DNA of 64,000 nt from JAHRAW01 sp963693025 (lineage in GTDB: Bacteria > Pseudomonadota > Gammaproteobacteria > Arenicellales > Poriferihabitantaceae): assembly GCA_963693025.1 (NCBI GenBank), contig OY843749.1, positions 1,612,001 through 1,676,000 on the forward strand, read 5' to 3'. The notes beneath the pieces are model-generated. The model made no database searches, was not told the origin of the DNA, and was given only the letters and a program-made list of their open reading frames with translations. Of this stretch, positions 7,499 to 17,821 are shown piece by piece. Within the stretch, counting starts at the first letter, position 1; every line of letters starts with the position of its first letter. Both the position numbers and the translations under genes were made by a program.

Positions 7499-8368
7499 GT
7501 GCAACAAAACAACAACCAAATCCTCCACGGCGACAACCTGCCGTTGTTGAAACAGATGCCTGACGAGTCGGTGGCGTTAATTTATATCGACCCGCCGTTT
7601 AACACCGGCAAGACGCAGTCGCGCACGCGCATTAAAACCACCGCCGCGAATGGCAAAGCCAAAGCCGACCGCATTGGTTTTGGCGGCAAGGGTTATGTTA
7701 GCGAGGTGGTTGGGCGGAGTGGTTATGCCGATTCGTTTTCCGATTACATCGGGTTTTTGCGCCCGCGCCTTGAGCAGGCACATCGCATTCTGGCGCGCAA
7801 CGGCAGTTTGTTTTTTCATATAGACTGGCGCGAGTCGGCGCGTTGTCGGTTGTTGTTGGAAGAAGTTTTTGGCGGGGCGGAGCACTGCATCAATGAAATC
7901 ATCTGGGTATATGACTTCGGCGCGCGCTCAAAAAGCCGCTGGTCCGCCAAGCACGACAACATCTACTGGTTCGCCAAAGACCCCGGCAACTACATTTTCA
8001 ACTACGAGCAAATCGACCGCATCCCGTATATGGCGCCGGGCTTGGTCGGGCGCGAAAAAGCCGCACGCGGCAAAACCCCGACCGACACTTGGTGGCAAAC
8101 CATCGTGCCGACCAACGGTGCAGAAAAAACCGGCTACCCGACGCAAAAACCGCTGCGCATTTTAGACCGCATCGTGCGCGTGCATTCCAACGCCGGTGAC
8201 ACCGTGTTGGACTTCTTCGCCGGCAGCGGCACCGCCGGCGAAGCGGCGACGGTGAACGACAGGCGGTTTGTGTTGATGGATGAGAGCGAAGAAGCGGTGG
8301 CGGTGATGCGGTCGCGGTTGGGCGGTCTAATCAGTCGTGGCGGTAACAAACAACGGGCGGTGGCATGA
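7499..8368 (+). CDS. Beta-class DNA adenine/N4-cytosine methyltransferase
   Basis: A 289-residue site-specific DNA methyltransferase. Catalytic motif IV DPPFNTGKTQ is at about residue 32 and the S-adenosylmethionine-binding motif DFFAGSGTAGEA is near residue 240; this order is that of beta-class enzymes such as HinfI/CcrM. GTG at 7499 is taken as the start because no in-frame ATG precedes motif IV. No cognate restriction enzyme is adjacent; the nearest nuclease-like gene is at 10265, beyond atpD-atpC. It is the last cargo gene before atpD. Recognition site cannot be predicted. Confidence 0.9.
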   Translation: MQQNNNQILHGDNLPLLKQMPDESVALIYIDPPFNTGKTQSRTRIKTTAANGKAKADRIGFGGKGYVSEVVGRSGYADSFSDYIGFLRPRLEQAHRILARNGSLFFHIDWRESARCRLLLEEVFGGAEHCINEIIWVYDFGARSKSRWSAKHDNIYWFAKDPGNYIFNYEQIDRIPYMAPGLVGREKAARGKTPTDTWWQTIVPTNGAEKTGYPTQKPLRILDRIVRVHSNAGDTVLDFFAGSGTAGEAATVNDRRFVLMDESEEAVAVMRSRLGGLISRGGNKQRAVA

Positions 8369-8430
8369 GCGATAAAATCATATTGAAAACTGTTTTTTCG
8401 GCACCGCCGTCAAATTCAAATAACCTTTAA
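8365..8430 (+). CDS. Possible 21-residue leader frame before atpD
   Basis: A short frame (MSDKIILKTVFSAPPSNSNN) starts in an ATGA overlap with the methyltransferase stop and ends 15 bases before the atpD start. It may be a remnant or a coupling peptide that carries ribosomes to atpD, or nothing at all. Only the overlap geometry supports it. Confidence 0.2.
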   Translation: MSDKIILKTVFSAPPSNSNNL

Positions 8431-8445
8431 CGTTTGGTAACTAAC

Positions 8446-9822
<1,377 letters not shown>

Positions 9823-9845
9823 CCCAAGCGGCACAAAGTTTACTC

Positions 9846-10265
9846 ATGACCACCATTCGAGTCGAAATCGTCAGCGCCGAACAGGAAATCTGGTCCGGCG
9901 AAGGCACCATGGTATTTGCGCCGGGCGAAGTCGGCGAACTCGGCATCGCGCCCCGGCACACACCGCTCATCACCCGCCTCAAACCGGGCGACGTGCGCGT
10001 TCAACAAGAGGGCGGCGAAGAGCAATTTTTCTTCATCTCAGGCGGCTTGCTGGAAGTGCAGCCGCACCTGGTCACCATCCTCTCCGACACCGCCCTGCGC
10101 GCCGACGACCTAGACATGGCAGCCGCCGAAGAAGCCCAAAAACGCGCCGAAGAAGCAATCCGCGACCAAACCTCGGCAATGGAATACGCCCAAGCCAAAG
10201 CCGAACTGGCAAACGCCGTGGCGCAGTTGCGGGCGATTGAGAAGTTGCGGGAGATTAAGGGGTAA
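9846..10265 (+). CDS. atpC: F1Fo ATP synthase subunit epsilon
   Basis: A 139-residue epsilon subunit, the size usual in proteobacteria. It has an N-terminal beta-sandwich with MVFAPGEVGELGIAPRHTPL and a C-terminal helical hairpin rich in Ala/Glu. It starts 23 bases after atpD, the only visible atp junction without an insertion. The stop TAA (10263-10265) shares its last base with the ATG of the next, nuclease-like gene, so cargo also follows atpC without a gap. Confidence 0.97.
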   Translation: MTTIRVEIVSAEQEIWSGEGTMVFAPGEVGELGIAPRHTPLITRLKPGDVRVQQEGGEEQFFFISGGLLEVQPHLVTILSDTALRADDLDMAAAEEAQKRAEEAIRDQTSAMEYAQAKAELANAVAQLRAIEKLREIKG

Positions 10266-10720
10266 TGAATAAACCCTTTCAGCGCATAGGGGCGAAATCC
10301 AACACTCATGCCGGGCTGGCTTTTGAGAAGATAGCGGAGGATTTCTTCTCCAAAAAAATGGGACTGAAAAATTTGCAACAAAGCGTCAAGATTTCAGTCG
10401 GTTTTGATGAGCAAAAACCGCACAAGTTTGATCTGGTTGATAATGAAGCAAAGGTCATTATCGAGTGCAAATCACACAAGTGGACGACAGGCAAGAATAT
10501 GCCAAGCGCAAAGATGACTGCTTGGAACGAGGCGATGCTGTATTTCTCAACCTTGCCCGCCGACTACCAGAAAATTTTGTTCGTCTTGCGTCATTCCCAC
10601 CCGCGCAATGGTGAAACGCTTGCGTGCTATTATTTGCGGACTCGCGGTCATTTAATTCCGCCCGGCGTGGAGTTGTGGGAATACGATGAAGCGGAGCAAA
10701 ACGCCATGCGGCTTAAGTGA
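10265..10720 (+). CDS. PD-(D/E)XK nuclease-like protein
   Basis: A 151-residue protein with a plausible PD-(D/E)XK nuclease core: Glu21 in a helix, Asp56 in KFDLVD, then Glu67-x-Lys69 in VIIECKSHKW. This spacing is typical of restriction-endonuclease-like folds. It starts on the last base of the atpC stop (TAATG), so it is probably translated from the atp mRNA. It could be the nuclease partner of the methyltransferase at 7499, but the two are split by atpD-atpC; this is inference only. Confidence 0.6.
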   Translation: MNKPFQRIGAKSNTHAGLAFEKIAEDFFSKKMGLKNLQQSVKISVGFDEQKPHKFDLVDNEAKVIIECKSHKWTTGKNMPSAKMTAWNEAMLYFSTLPADYQKILFVLRHSHPRNGETLACYYLRTRGHLIPPGVELWEYDEAEQNAMRLK

Positions 10721-10747
10721 TTGTTGGTATCGATAAATCACGTTGAT

Positions 10748-10776
10748 TTGACTCGCACAAGAAACGAAATTATTCT
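10748..10776 (+). promoter_or_regulatory. Sigma70-like promoter for the lipoprotein gene
   Basis: TTGACT (10748-10753), a 17-base spacer, then TATTCT (10771-10776), placed just ahead of the lipoprotein gene at 10798. The implied leader is short, about 15 bases. Reasonable match, not tested. Confidence 0.45.
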
Positions 10777-10797
10777 TGCAAAAATTGAAACAGTTTC

Positions 10798-11460
10798 ATG
10801 TATAAACTCGCAAGAATCGTTACTCTGGTTGCCATTATTGGCTTGGCAGGGTGTGCACATACACCCCCAACTGTTGATTTATCCGATTCAATTTTTAAGG
10901 ATGAAACAGCAGATAAATCCGCCAACCTGCCTATTTCTTGGTTATCAATTGTGAACTATGCTCCAGAAGAGAAAGGCTTAAATCCACTTAATCCATTGTC
11001 GGATAAGCAGTTTATCATAAAGCGGACTCCGGACCCACGGGTAATTGTTGAAGAAGATTTGGAACGATATTTCGCGGAACGGTTAACCATTTTGCCAGAT
11101 GCTACACGAAGTATACGAGTGCAAATTAACAAAGTCCGCATTCACGTTGTCGAAACCCCTCAGGAGAATCTTCCAAGCGCTATACCTATTTTTGGATTAT
11201 TGTACGTATTAGCCAAAGCAGGTACAGAGCAAATACGCGAATATGTTATACAGGTCATGCTATCTGTTGAGGTTAAAGAAAGCGACAAAATCATTGCCCA
11301 ACATCACCCCGACATCTTAGTCTCTTTGAAACGTAAGTTAGGAAACATGGAAACAGAAAACGCCACCTACAAAGAGTTGTTTGCACACTACCGCCAGAAA
11401 CTTTTTATCGAATTGGACAAGCAATTGATTGGGAGGTATTTTTCTAAATCAATCCATTAA
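10798..11460 (+). CDS. Hypothetical lipoprotein
   Basis: A 220-residue protein with a lipoprotein signal peptide (MYKLARIVTLVAIIGLAGC; lipobox LAGC). The mature part has no motif I recognise; a hydrophobic segment near residues 127-140 (IPIFGLLYVLAKAG) could contact the membrane. It is AT-rich relative to the atp genes and has its own promoter-like sequence. Part of the accessory block after atpC. Confidence 0.7.
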   Translation: MYKLARIVTLVAIIGLAGCAHTPPTVDLSDSIFKDETADKSANLPISWLSIVNYAPEEKGLNPLNPLSDKQFIIKRTPDPRVIVEEDLERYFAERLTILPDATRSIRVQINKVRIHVVETPQENLPSAIPIFGLLYVLAKAGTEQIREYVIQVMLSVEVKESDKIIAQHHPDILVSLKRKLGNMETENATYKELFAHYRQKLFIELDKQLIGRYFSKSIH

Positions 11461-11474
11461 CCGGATCAACCATC

Positions 11475-11780
11475 ATGAATCAATCAAAACGTTACGAACA
11501 AATTCAGTTTGAAAAAGAACTGGAGAAAATGTTAGTCGAGGCGAAAGCGGCTGGGAAAATTTGTTTGTGTGTTGTTGCACGGGAGTTGCATGAACGTGTT
11601 GTGCATGGAGGAACTAGCCGCATGACAATCGCTTGTAATGCGATGTGGTATATGTGGCGTGAGCAGGGATGGCATAGGGACAGGTGTCATTCTGTAACGC
11701 GAAGTGGGCACTCCAGCACACTTGAAATTGCATTCTTAACCGATTGCTCTAGATTCGACGAAAAGAAATCCCACGCATAA
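11475..11780 (+). CDS. Small hypothetical protein
   Basis: A 101-residue protein. The segment ARELHERVVHGGTSRMTIACNAMW resembles, from memory, small proteins found next to HNH or methylcytosine restriction genes, but this is a weak impression. It has no signal peptide. It lies between the lipoprotein and htpX and looks like the last member of the post-atpC accessory block. Confidence 0.45.
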   Translation: MNQSKRYEQIQFEKELEKMLVEAKAAGKICLCVVARELHERVVHGGTSRMTIACNAMWYMWREQGWHRDRCHSVTRSGHSSTLEIAFLTDCSRFDEKKSHA

Positions 11781-11833
11781 ATTAGCTCGGCCAACACGGC
11801 ACTTGACGACCACAACACAGAACATCCGCGCGC

Positions 11834-12733
11834 ATGCAACGCATCTTCCTCTTCCTCGTCACCAACCTCGCAGTGCTGGCGGTATTTGGCGTCACCATGC
11901 GCCTGCTCGGCGTCGAGAGTCTGCTTGACGAACAAGGTGTCAACCTCGATTACAACGCACTGCTGATTTACGCCGCGGTGCTGGGTTTCAGTGGCGCGCT
12001 GGTGTCGTTGGCGCTCAGCAAGTGGACCGCCAAGCGCATGACCCGCGCGCATGTCATCACCGAGCCGCGCACCGCCACCGAGAAATGGCTGGTGGAGACG
12101 GTCGCGCGCCAAGCCGAGCGAGCCGGCATCGGCATGCCCGAAGTGGCGGTGTATGACGCGCCCAACATGAACGCGTTCGCCACTGGTGCGCGCCGCAACC
12201 ATGCGCTGGTCGCGGTCAGCGCCGGCTTGCTGGACGGCATGACGCGGGGCGAAGTCGAGGCGGTGCTGGCGCACGAAGTCAGCCATATTGCCAACGGCGA
12301 CATGGTGACGCTGGCGCTGATTCAAGGCGTCGTCAATACCTTCGTGATTTTCGCCGCGCGCATCATCGGGCATGTGGTTGACCGCGCGGTGTTGAAAAAC
12401 CGGCACGGCCACGGTCCCGGCTTTTGGATAACCACCATCATCGCCGAAATCGTGCTGGCGGTGCTCGCGAGCGTCGTCGTAATGTGGTTCAGCCGCCGCC
12501 GCGAATTCCGCGCCGACGCGGGCGGCGCCCGACTCGCCGGGCGCAACAACATGATCGCCGCGCTCACACGCCTGCAAGCCGGCGCCGGCAACCCGCTCCC
12601 CGACCAACTGGCCGCATTCGGCATCGCCGGCGGCATAGGCGGCGGCATCAAACGCCTATTCATGTCACACCCACCACTGGAAGAGCGCATCCGGGCGTTG
12701 CGGGATGATGGGTCGGTGGTGCGGCGGGGCTAA
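11834..12733 (+). CDS. htpX: Inner-membrane zinc metalloprotease HtpX
   Basis: A 299-residue M48B protease. Two N-terminal membrane helices precede the zinc motif HEVSH (in AVLAHEVSHIANGDM, about residue 145). Two further hydrophobic segments follow, and the third metal ligand region FSRRREFRADAGGARLAGR is present. It degrades misfolded membrane proteins, overlapping with FtsH function. Length and motifs match the family. Confidence 0.95.
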   Translation: MQRIFLFLVTNLAVLAVFGVTMRLLGVESLLDEQGVNLDYNALLIYAAVLGFSGALVSLALSKWTAKRMTRAHVITEPRTATEKWLVETVARQAERAGIGMPEVAVYDAPNMNAFATGARRNHALVAVSAGLLDGMTRGEVEAVLAHEVSHIANGDMVTLALIQGVVNTFVIFAARIIGHVVDRAVLKNRHGHGPGFWITTIIAEIVLAVLASVVVMWFSRRREFRADAGGARLAGRNNMIAALTRLQAGAGNPLPDQLAAFGIAGGIGGGIKRLFMSHPPLEERIRALRDDGSVVRRG

Positions 12734-12810
12734 GACAATGCAAACAAGATACAAGACCTTTCTTGCATACCACCGAACAAACATCTTCCGCGCACAGAGC
12801 GAGAGTTGAT

Positions 12811-13533
12811 ATGCGTGCAGTCCAATGTGTTGTTTCGGTTTTGTTGATTGGTCTTCCGCTTACGGCGGCGGCGGGGTGTGAGGTTTTTTGGCAGCCGCGA
12901 ATACTCGCGCAAGCCAATTCCACGAATGTTGTTCTGGCGCACAACCGGCGCACCGTCGCCACGCTGCCGACCGACTGGTTTCGCAAACTCAACATCATCA
13001 ATGAAAAAATCAACACCGCCTCCGGCGTGAACGCGCAGTTTCTGCTTTGCAACTCAGCGCAGCCGAACGCCCTTGCCTGGAGCCACGATGGGCAGCACTT
13101 CGTCGCGCTGACGCTCGGCATGTACCGCCTGCTCGGCGACGACTTGCATGCGTATGCCGCCATCCTCGGACACGAGAACGCGCACCTCGTGAAACAACAC
13201 GGCAACAAGCGGCAAAACCGCCAAGCCTTGACCGCCCTCGGCCAGTTACTCAGCCGCGCGCTGGTGGCGAAAACCTTCGGTAGCGCAACCACGCTGGGCT
13301 ACGAAGGCATCCGCATCGGCACGCACGCCATCACCGCAAGTTACAGCCGCGAAGAAGAACACGAGGCCGACAAATACGGAATGCGCTACGCCCACCAAGC
13401 CGGCTTCAACCCGCGCGGCGCGCTAAGTTTCCACGAAAAAATGAAAAGCGCCGCCACCTTCTTAAGCAGCCACCCATCCTCCACCGACCGCATACGCAAA
13501 CTGAAAGCGGAGTTGAAGAAGCGGGGGTGGTGA
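12811..13533 (+). CDS. Periplasmic M48-family metalloprotease
   Basis: A 240-residue secreted protease. A signal peptide (MRAVQCVVSVLLIGLPLTAAAG) is followed by the zinc site HENAH near residue 120 and the third-ligand region SREEEHEADKYGMRYA, then a C-terminal SSHPSSTDRI typical of BepA/LoiP-type M48C proteins. ATG 12811 is chosen over 12763 because it begins the signal peptide. It directly follows htpX, giving two M48 proteases side by side, one cytoplasmic-facing and one periplasmic. Confidence 0.88.
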   Translation: MRAVQCVVSVLLIGLPLTAAAGCEVFWQPRILAQANSTNVVLAHNRRTVATLPTDWFRKLNIINEKINTASGVNAQFLLCNSAQPNALAWSHDGQHFVALTLGMYRLLGDDLHAYAAILGHENAHLVKQHGNKRQNRQALTALGQLLSRALVAKTFGSATTLGYEGIRIGTHAITASYSREEEHEADKYGMRYAHQAGFNPRGALSFHEKMKSAATFLSSHPSSTDRIRKLKAELKKRGW

Positions 13534-13603
13534 GCGCCTATGTGGCAATGCGATGGCGCGTTGCGTCATCAGGTTGCGGGCGCCATACTGACCGCCTGCA
13601 AGT

Positions 13604-13631
13604 TTGACATCGCGCTAACAACGCGTATAAT
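13604..13631 (+). promoter_or_regulatory. Consensus sigma70 promoter
   Basis: Perfect TTGACA (13604-13609) and perfect TATAAT (13626-13631) with a 16-base spacer, followed by tgcgg. The start would be near 13638, some 27 bases ahead of the GIY-YIG gene. It is the strongest promoter-like sequence I see in the window. Confidence 0.8.
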
Positions 13632-13664
13632 GCGGCTCGACTACCAACTATTTTTCACTTTGCC

Positions 13665-13952
13665 ATGCCCACACAGCGATTCAGCAATACGCAACGCATC
13701 ACCAGAGAAAACCTTGCCAGGGTTCCGGGGAACAAGCCCGGCGTATACCGCATCAAAAATGCTCAGGGCGATATTTTGTATGTGGGCAAAGCAAAAGGCG
13801 GGCGTTTAAATGACCGGATTGGTGAACATAAAGGGCGTTTTCAGACCGGCACACAATTTCAATACCGCATAACCTCAAGCAAAGACGATGCGGAAAAATT
13901 GGAGCATGAAGAAATCATGAAACACATACCGCCACGGAATAAGCAAAAATAA
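13665..13952 (+). CDS. GIY-YIG nuclease domain protein
   Basis: A 95-residue single-domain protein: GVYRI and ILYVG strands, then RLNDRIGEHKGRF with the arginine, and EKLEHEEIMK carrying the likely metal-binding glutamate. It is smaller than UvrC or homing nucleases and resembles stand-alone GIY-YIG proteins. It follows the consensus promoter at 13604 and is separated from the HEPN-like gene by a single base, so the two are a unit. Confidence 0.85.
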   Translation: MPTQRFSNTQRITRENLARVPGNKPGVYRIKNAQGDILYVGKAKGGRLNDRIGEHKGRFQTGTQFQYRITSSKDDAEKLEHEEIMKHIPPRNKQK

Positions 13953-13953
13953 A

Positions 13954-14424
13954 ATGCCTAATGCTCGTCAAGCAGAGGGAATTTCCCCTGCTGAAATAAG
14001 GAGCTTGTATAACAGGGCAACAGAGCACTCTTTGTTTTTTGATGAAGAAAATCGGGAATCACGTAATCTTGAAGCGTTTTTAATGCTCGCCACCTTGCTT
14101 GAGGGGGTATTGACATCATTCGGACTGATTTTGATGGAGCAGAGGGGCGACCTGAAAGCGTTGCGGGGAAAACGAAAAAAACGATATGGGATTGATAACG
14201 CGATTAACGACATTTATCTTTTGGGGGAAATCTCCACTGATGAATTTAACGAATTGGAGAAATTCAAGGCGGATAGAAATAAATGTATTCATACAATTTT
14301 CAGCAGAAACGACTACGACATTGAGCGTTATACAAGCGAACTTTTTGAGAGACACAAAACGATTTTTGAAACAATGACAGAAAAACTGGAAAAGGAATCA
14401 CACAAATCACCCCAGAAACAGTAG
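13954..14424 (+). CDS. HEPN-like protein paired with GIY-YIG nuclease
   Basis: A 156-residue all-helical protein. Arg108-x4-His113 (ADRNKCIH) matches the RX4-6H motif of HEPN ribonucleases and lies in the expected late helix. No membrane segment. It starts one base after the GIY-YIG stop. HEPN proteins are common RNA-cleaving toxins or defence effectors; here that role is inferred from the motif and pairing only. Confidence 0.55.
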   Translation: MPNARQAEGISPAEIRSLYNRATEHSLFFDEENRESRNLEAFLMLATLLEGVLTSFGLILMEQRGDLKALRGKRKKRYGIDNAINDIYLLGEISTDEFNELEKFKADRNKCIHTIFSRNDYDIERYTSELFERHKTIFETMTEKLEKESHKSPQKQ

Positions 14425-14605
14425 CAATCAGGAATTTACCTCTTTTTGAGAGGATGCGGAATTTGGGGGCGTTTGCCGGTATCCGGCACGGTGTAGGCTT
14501 CGGTCTATACGGCATTTCGGGGTGAAATTTGCAATAAGATTGCTTATATTGCAATTTTCCGCGTTTTATTGCAATATGGGAATCCTTATTGCAAGTTTCA
14601 ACATT

Positions 14606-15766
14606 ATGAAAAAAGCCGAAAAAGTCGCGGGTTTTCAGGCGGGCGGGCATCGTTCGCATTTTTCCCAAAAGGAGTATCAATACCGGAGTTTTCAGCCCAG
14701 CCCGGTAAACCAACCTTATCAATGGCAGGATGAGCGAATTCCGGTGTTGCTGGAGGAGTCCGTCCGCTTTGTTGGTGAACTGAATGCATATTCTACTTTA
14801 ATCCCGGATGTGGATTTTTTCATCGAGATGCATGTTTTTAGCGAGGCGGTTAAGTCAAGCCGCATCGAAGGGACCAAAACCGGCATCGATGAAGCCGTGT
14901 TACCGAAAGCACAAATCGCTCCGGAAAAACGAGATGATTGGTTGGAAGTGCAAAATTATGTGGCGGCGCTTAATCATTCCATTGATCGGTTGCGAGAATT
15001 GCCTGTTTGCGTGCGCTTGCTCAAAGAGGCGCACAAAATTTTGATGGAGGATGTTCGTGGAGGACACAAACAACCGGGTGAAATTCGCATGATGCAGAAT
15101 TGGATTGGCGGAACAAGCATACAAACCGCGTCATTTATTCCGCCGCACCAGGATAGTTTGCCGGAGTTGCTAAGCGACTTGGAGTATTTTTGGAATAACA
15201 ATAAATTGCACATGCCACATTTGATCAAAATCGCGCTTTCTCACTATCAGTTCGAGACAATTCATCCGTTCAATGATGGCAATGGACGAATCGGGCGCAT
15301 GTTAATCACGTTGCATCTGATTAAGTTGGACATTTTACAAAAACCGACGTTATACCTGTCGGACTTTTTTGAGCGCAACAAGGGGGCGTATTATGACGCG
15401 CTGACATTCGTGCGCGACCGCAATGATATGGACCAATGGATTATATTTTTTCTTTCGGCGGTCACGGAGACCGCGAAAAAAAGCAAAGACACGCTTGAGA
15501 AAATCGTGGAGTTGCGAAAGGACTACGACCGGCGCATTATCGGAGGCGGCAAGCGGGCAAAACACGCGCATGAACTTTTGTTGCAACTATTTTCTCACCC
15601 GGTGATTACCGTAGCCGAAGCCGCCGAGCATTTGCAGGTATCTACGAGCACGGCAAACACGTTGATTAACTGGTTGGAGCGTGAAAACATTCTGCAGAAA
15701 GTTGCCAACCAATCGCGGAATAGAATCTTTTGCTTGCACGAATATCTGGCGCTATTCTCGGAATAA
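14606..15766 (+). CDS. Fic-family AMP-transferase with C-terminal helix-turn-helix
   Basis: A 386-residue Fic protein. The catalytic motif HPFNDGNGRIGR starts at His220. An N-terminal SSRIEG near residue 91 fits the inhibitory (S/T)xxxE(G/N) helix of class II Fic proteins. A winged-helix segment (TVAEAAEHLQVSTSTANTLI) lies near the C-terminus. ATG 14606 (MKKAEKVAGF) is preferred, although an upstream in-frame ATG at 14522 is possible. It probably adenylylates a target protein, with self-inhibition, and may autoregulate. It lies alone after the GIY-YIG/HEPN pair. Confidence 0.9.
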   Translation: MKKAEKVAGFQAGGHRSHFSQKEYQYRSFQPSPVNQPYQWQDERIPVLLEESVRFVGELNAYSTLIPDVDFFIEMHVFSEAVKSSRIEGTKTGIDEAVLPKAQIAPEKRDDWLEVQNYVAALNHSIDRLRELPVCVRLLKEAHKILMEDVRGGHKQPGEIRMMQNWIGGTSIQTASFIPPHQDSLPELLSDLEYFWNNNKLHMPHLIKIALSHYQFETIHPFNDGNGRIGRMLITLHLIKLDILQKPTLYLSDFFERNKGAYYDALTFVRDRNDMDQWIIFFLSAVTETAKKSKDTLEKIVELRKDYDRRIIGGGKRAKHAHELLLQLFSHPVITVAEAAEHLQVSTSTANTLINWLERENILQKVANQSRNRIFCLHEYLALFSE

Positions 15767-15806
15767 TACCGAACCCATCGATGAGGGAAAGGCAAGCGCA
15801 TTTATT

Positions 15807-16892
15807 TCAAGACACACCCTCCCTCCCCGGCATCTCCTTGATATAGATATCGCGTTGGGCGAATGGAATCTCCAGCCCTTCTTCGTTGAAACGTTGGTTG
15901 ATGGCGGTCAGTAGCAAGTCGACCGCGAGGCCGCGTTGGGCGGGTTGGTTGACCCAGCAGAGCAATTCAAAATCGAGGCTGGACTCGCCGAATTGGCGGA
16001 AGCGGACGCGGGGTTCGGGGGTTTCGCAGACGTGTTCGCTGGCGGCGGCGACTTCGTGGAGCGCGGATTTCACGCTTTCCACATCGCTGCCATACGCCAC
16101 GCCGACCGGAATGCGGATGCGGAATTTGGGGTGGGGTCCGCCGCTTTCGTTGACAATTTTGCTGTTGCCCATGATGCCGTTGGGGATGGTCAACTCGACA
16201 TCGTCGCGCGTCAGCATGCGCGTGCTGCGAATGCCGATTTCGGTGATTTCGCCGCGCTCGCCGGTGTCCAGCACGATGTAGTCGCCGATTTTGTACGGCG
16301 CCTCGGCGAGAATGAAAATGCCGGCGATGAAATTCGACAAGGTGTCCTTGGCGGCAAAGCCGATGGCGATGGCGAGCACGCCGGCGGACGCCAGCCAGGC
16401 GGTCATGTCCACGCCCCAGGTCTGGAATGCGAGGTAGAAAGCAACGGCGAAAATAATCAGGAACACCAGGTTCTTGAACAACGGCAGGGACTGCTGGTTG
16501 ACCAGTTGCTGGTGCTGCGGATGCCTGATTGACGCTTGCAACAGAATGCTCGACAAGCGGATGAAGAACGCCGTCCAGATGAAGATGTTGATGGTTTTGA
16601 GCATCGCCACCGACGCGCTTTCAACGCTTCCGCCGAGGGGCGACACCCGCAGTGCGATGGCGAGGCCGAGCATTAGAATCGAGTAAAACACCGGCTGGTG
16701 AAGAATCGAGATGACTTCGCCGCCGAGTTGAAAGCGGGTTTTGTTGACCGCCCTGAGCAAGCCCCGCTTGATTATCGCGGTGAGCACATAGGCCGCCGCG
16801 ATGGAGGAGATGAGGATGATTGCCGCTTGAATCCAGGGGCGTCCCTGGAACGCTTCCAGGATGCCGGTGATGCGGATTTGCAGCGCATCCAC
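15807..16892 (-). CDS. MscS-family mechanosensitive channel
   Basis: A 361-residue membrane protein: three or four N-terminal helices, then the pore-lining helix region GVLAIAIGFAAKDTLSNFIAG, and a beta domain (GDYIVLDTGERGEITEIG) characteristic of MscS. GTG at 16892 is taken as the start, two bases from the upstream gene's stop, because upstream extension would run into that gene. It likely releases solutes on hypo-osmotic shock. It ends convergent with the Fic gene. Confidence 0.9.
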   Translation of the reverse strand: MDALQIRITGILEAFQGRPWIQAAIILISSIAAAYVLTAIIKRGLLRAVNKTRFQLGGEVISILHQPVFYSILMLGLAIALRVSPLGGSVESASVAMLKTINIFIWTAFFIRLSSILLQASIRHPQHQQLVNQQSLPLFKNLVFLIIFAVAFYLAFQTWGVDMTAWLASAGVLAIAIGFAAKDTLSNFIAGIFILAEAPYKIGDYIVLDTGERGEITEIGIRSTRMLTRDDVELTIPNGIMGNSKIVNESGGPHPKFRIRIPVGVAYGSDVESVKSALHEVAAASEHVCETPEPRVRFRQFGESSLDFELLCWVNQPAQRGLAVDLLLTAINQRFNEEGLEIPFAQRDIYIKEMPGREGVS

Positions 16893-16893
16893 G

Positions 16894-17793
16894 TCAGTCG
16901 GCCAGGTCTTTCCTGTGCAACCGCGTGAGTAAACTGGAGGTGTCGTAACGGTTGCCGCCGTTGGCTTGCACTTCGGCGTAGTAATCGTCCACCACTTTGC
17001 TGACGGGCAGGTCGGAGCCGTTGCGCTCGGCTTCCTCGAAGCATAACTTGAGGTCTTTGCGCATCCAGTCCACCGCAAAGCCGAACTCGAATTGATTGTC
17101 GATCATGGTTTCATGGCGGTTGACCATCTGCCACGACTGCGCCGCGCCCGTGGAGACCACCTCGAAAACCCGGCGCGCGTCGAGACCGGCGTTGATCGCA
17201 AACGCGACCCCTTCGGACAAACCCTGCACCAGCCCGGCGATGCAGATTTGGTTGACCATCTTGGTCAGTTGCCCGGCGCCGGAATCGCCCATCCGCGTGA
17301 CCGTCCGGGCGAAGTGGTCGATGAACGGACGGGCGCGCTCGAAACTCGCTTGGTCGCCGCCGGCCATGACCGTCAAAATCCCGTTCTCCGCCCCCGCCTG
17401 CCCGCCGGAAATCGGCGCATCGAGAAACGAAAACCCCTGCGCCGACGCGATGGCGGCGAGTTCGCGCGCCACATTCGCCGAGGCGGTGGTGTGGTCGATG
17501 AACACCGCGCCCTCTTTCATCGCGGCGAAGGCGCCGTCGGGACCCGTGGTAACGCTGCGCAGGTCGTCGTCGTTGCCGACGCAAGCAAACACAAAATCCG
17601 CGCCCTCGGCGGCCTCCGCCGGCGTGCCCGCAAGCGCGCCGCCATGCTGTTCAACCCACTTGCGCGCTTTGGCTTGGGTGCGGTTATAAACGCAAACCCG
17701 GCACCCGCCACCCGCCAAATGCCCGGCCATGGGATACCCCATCACGCCGAGGCCGAGGAATGAAACTTTGTGTTGTGAGTTTGATTTTGGCAT
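16894..17793 (-). CDS. Beta-hydroxyacid dehydrogenase (3-HIBADH-like)
   Basis: A 299-residue NAD(P)-dependent dehydrogenase. The Rossmann motif FLGLGVMGYPMAGHL is at the N-terminus; the substrate motif DAPISGGQAGAENG and the catalytic lysine segment GAGQLTKMVNQ are both present. ATG 17793 has a ggaaa ribosome-binding site seven bases upstream. The family includes 3-hydroxyisobutyrate and tartronate semialdehyde reductases, which cannot be separated here. It probably shares a transcript with mscS; a second family member is at 50103. Confidence 0.88.
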   Translation of the reverse strand: MPKSNSQHKVSFLGLGVMGYPMAGHLAGGGCRVCVYNRTQAKARKWVEQHGGALAGTPAEAAEGADFVFACVGNDDDLRSVTTGPDGAFAAMKEGAVFIDHTTASANVARELAAIASAQGFSFLDAPISGGQAGAENGILTVMAGGDQASFERARPFIDHFARTVTRMGDSGAGQLTKMVNQICIAGLVQGLSEGVAFAINAGLDARRVFEVVSTGAAQSWQMVNRHETMIDNQFEFGFAVDWMRKDLKLCFEEAERNGSDLPVSKVVDDYYAEVQANGGNRYDTSSLLTRLHRKDLAD

Positions 17794-17821
17794 TGGGATT
17801 TCCGGTTTTGATAGTGAATCG

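Noticed and set aside
13540..13664. tRNA gene downstream of the consensus promoter
   Set aside because: No cloverleaf or T-loop consensus can be found between the promoter and the GIY-YIG gene.
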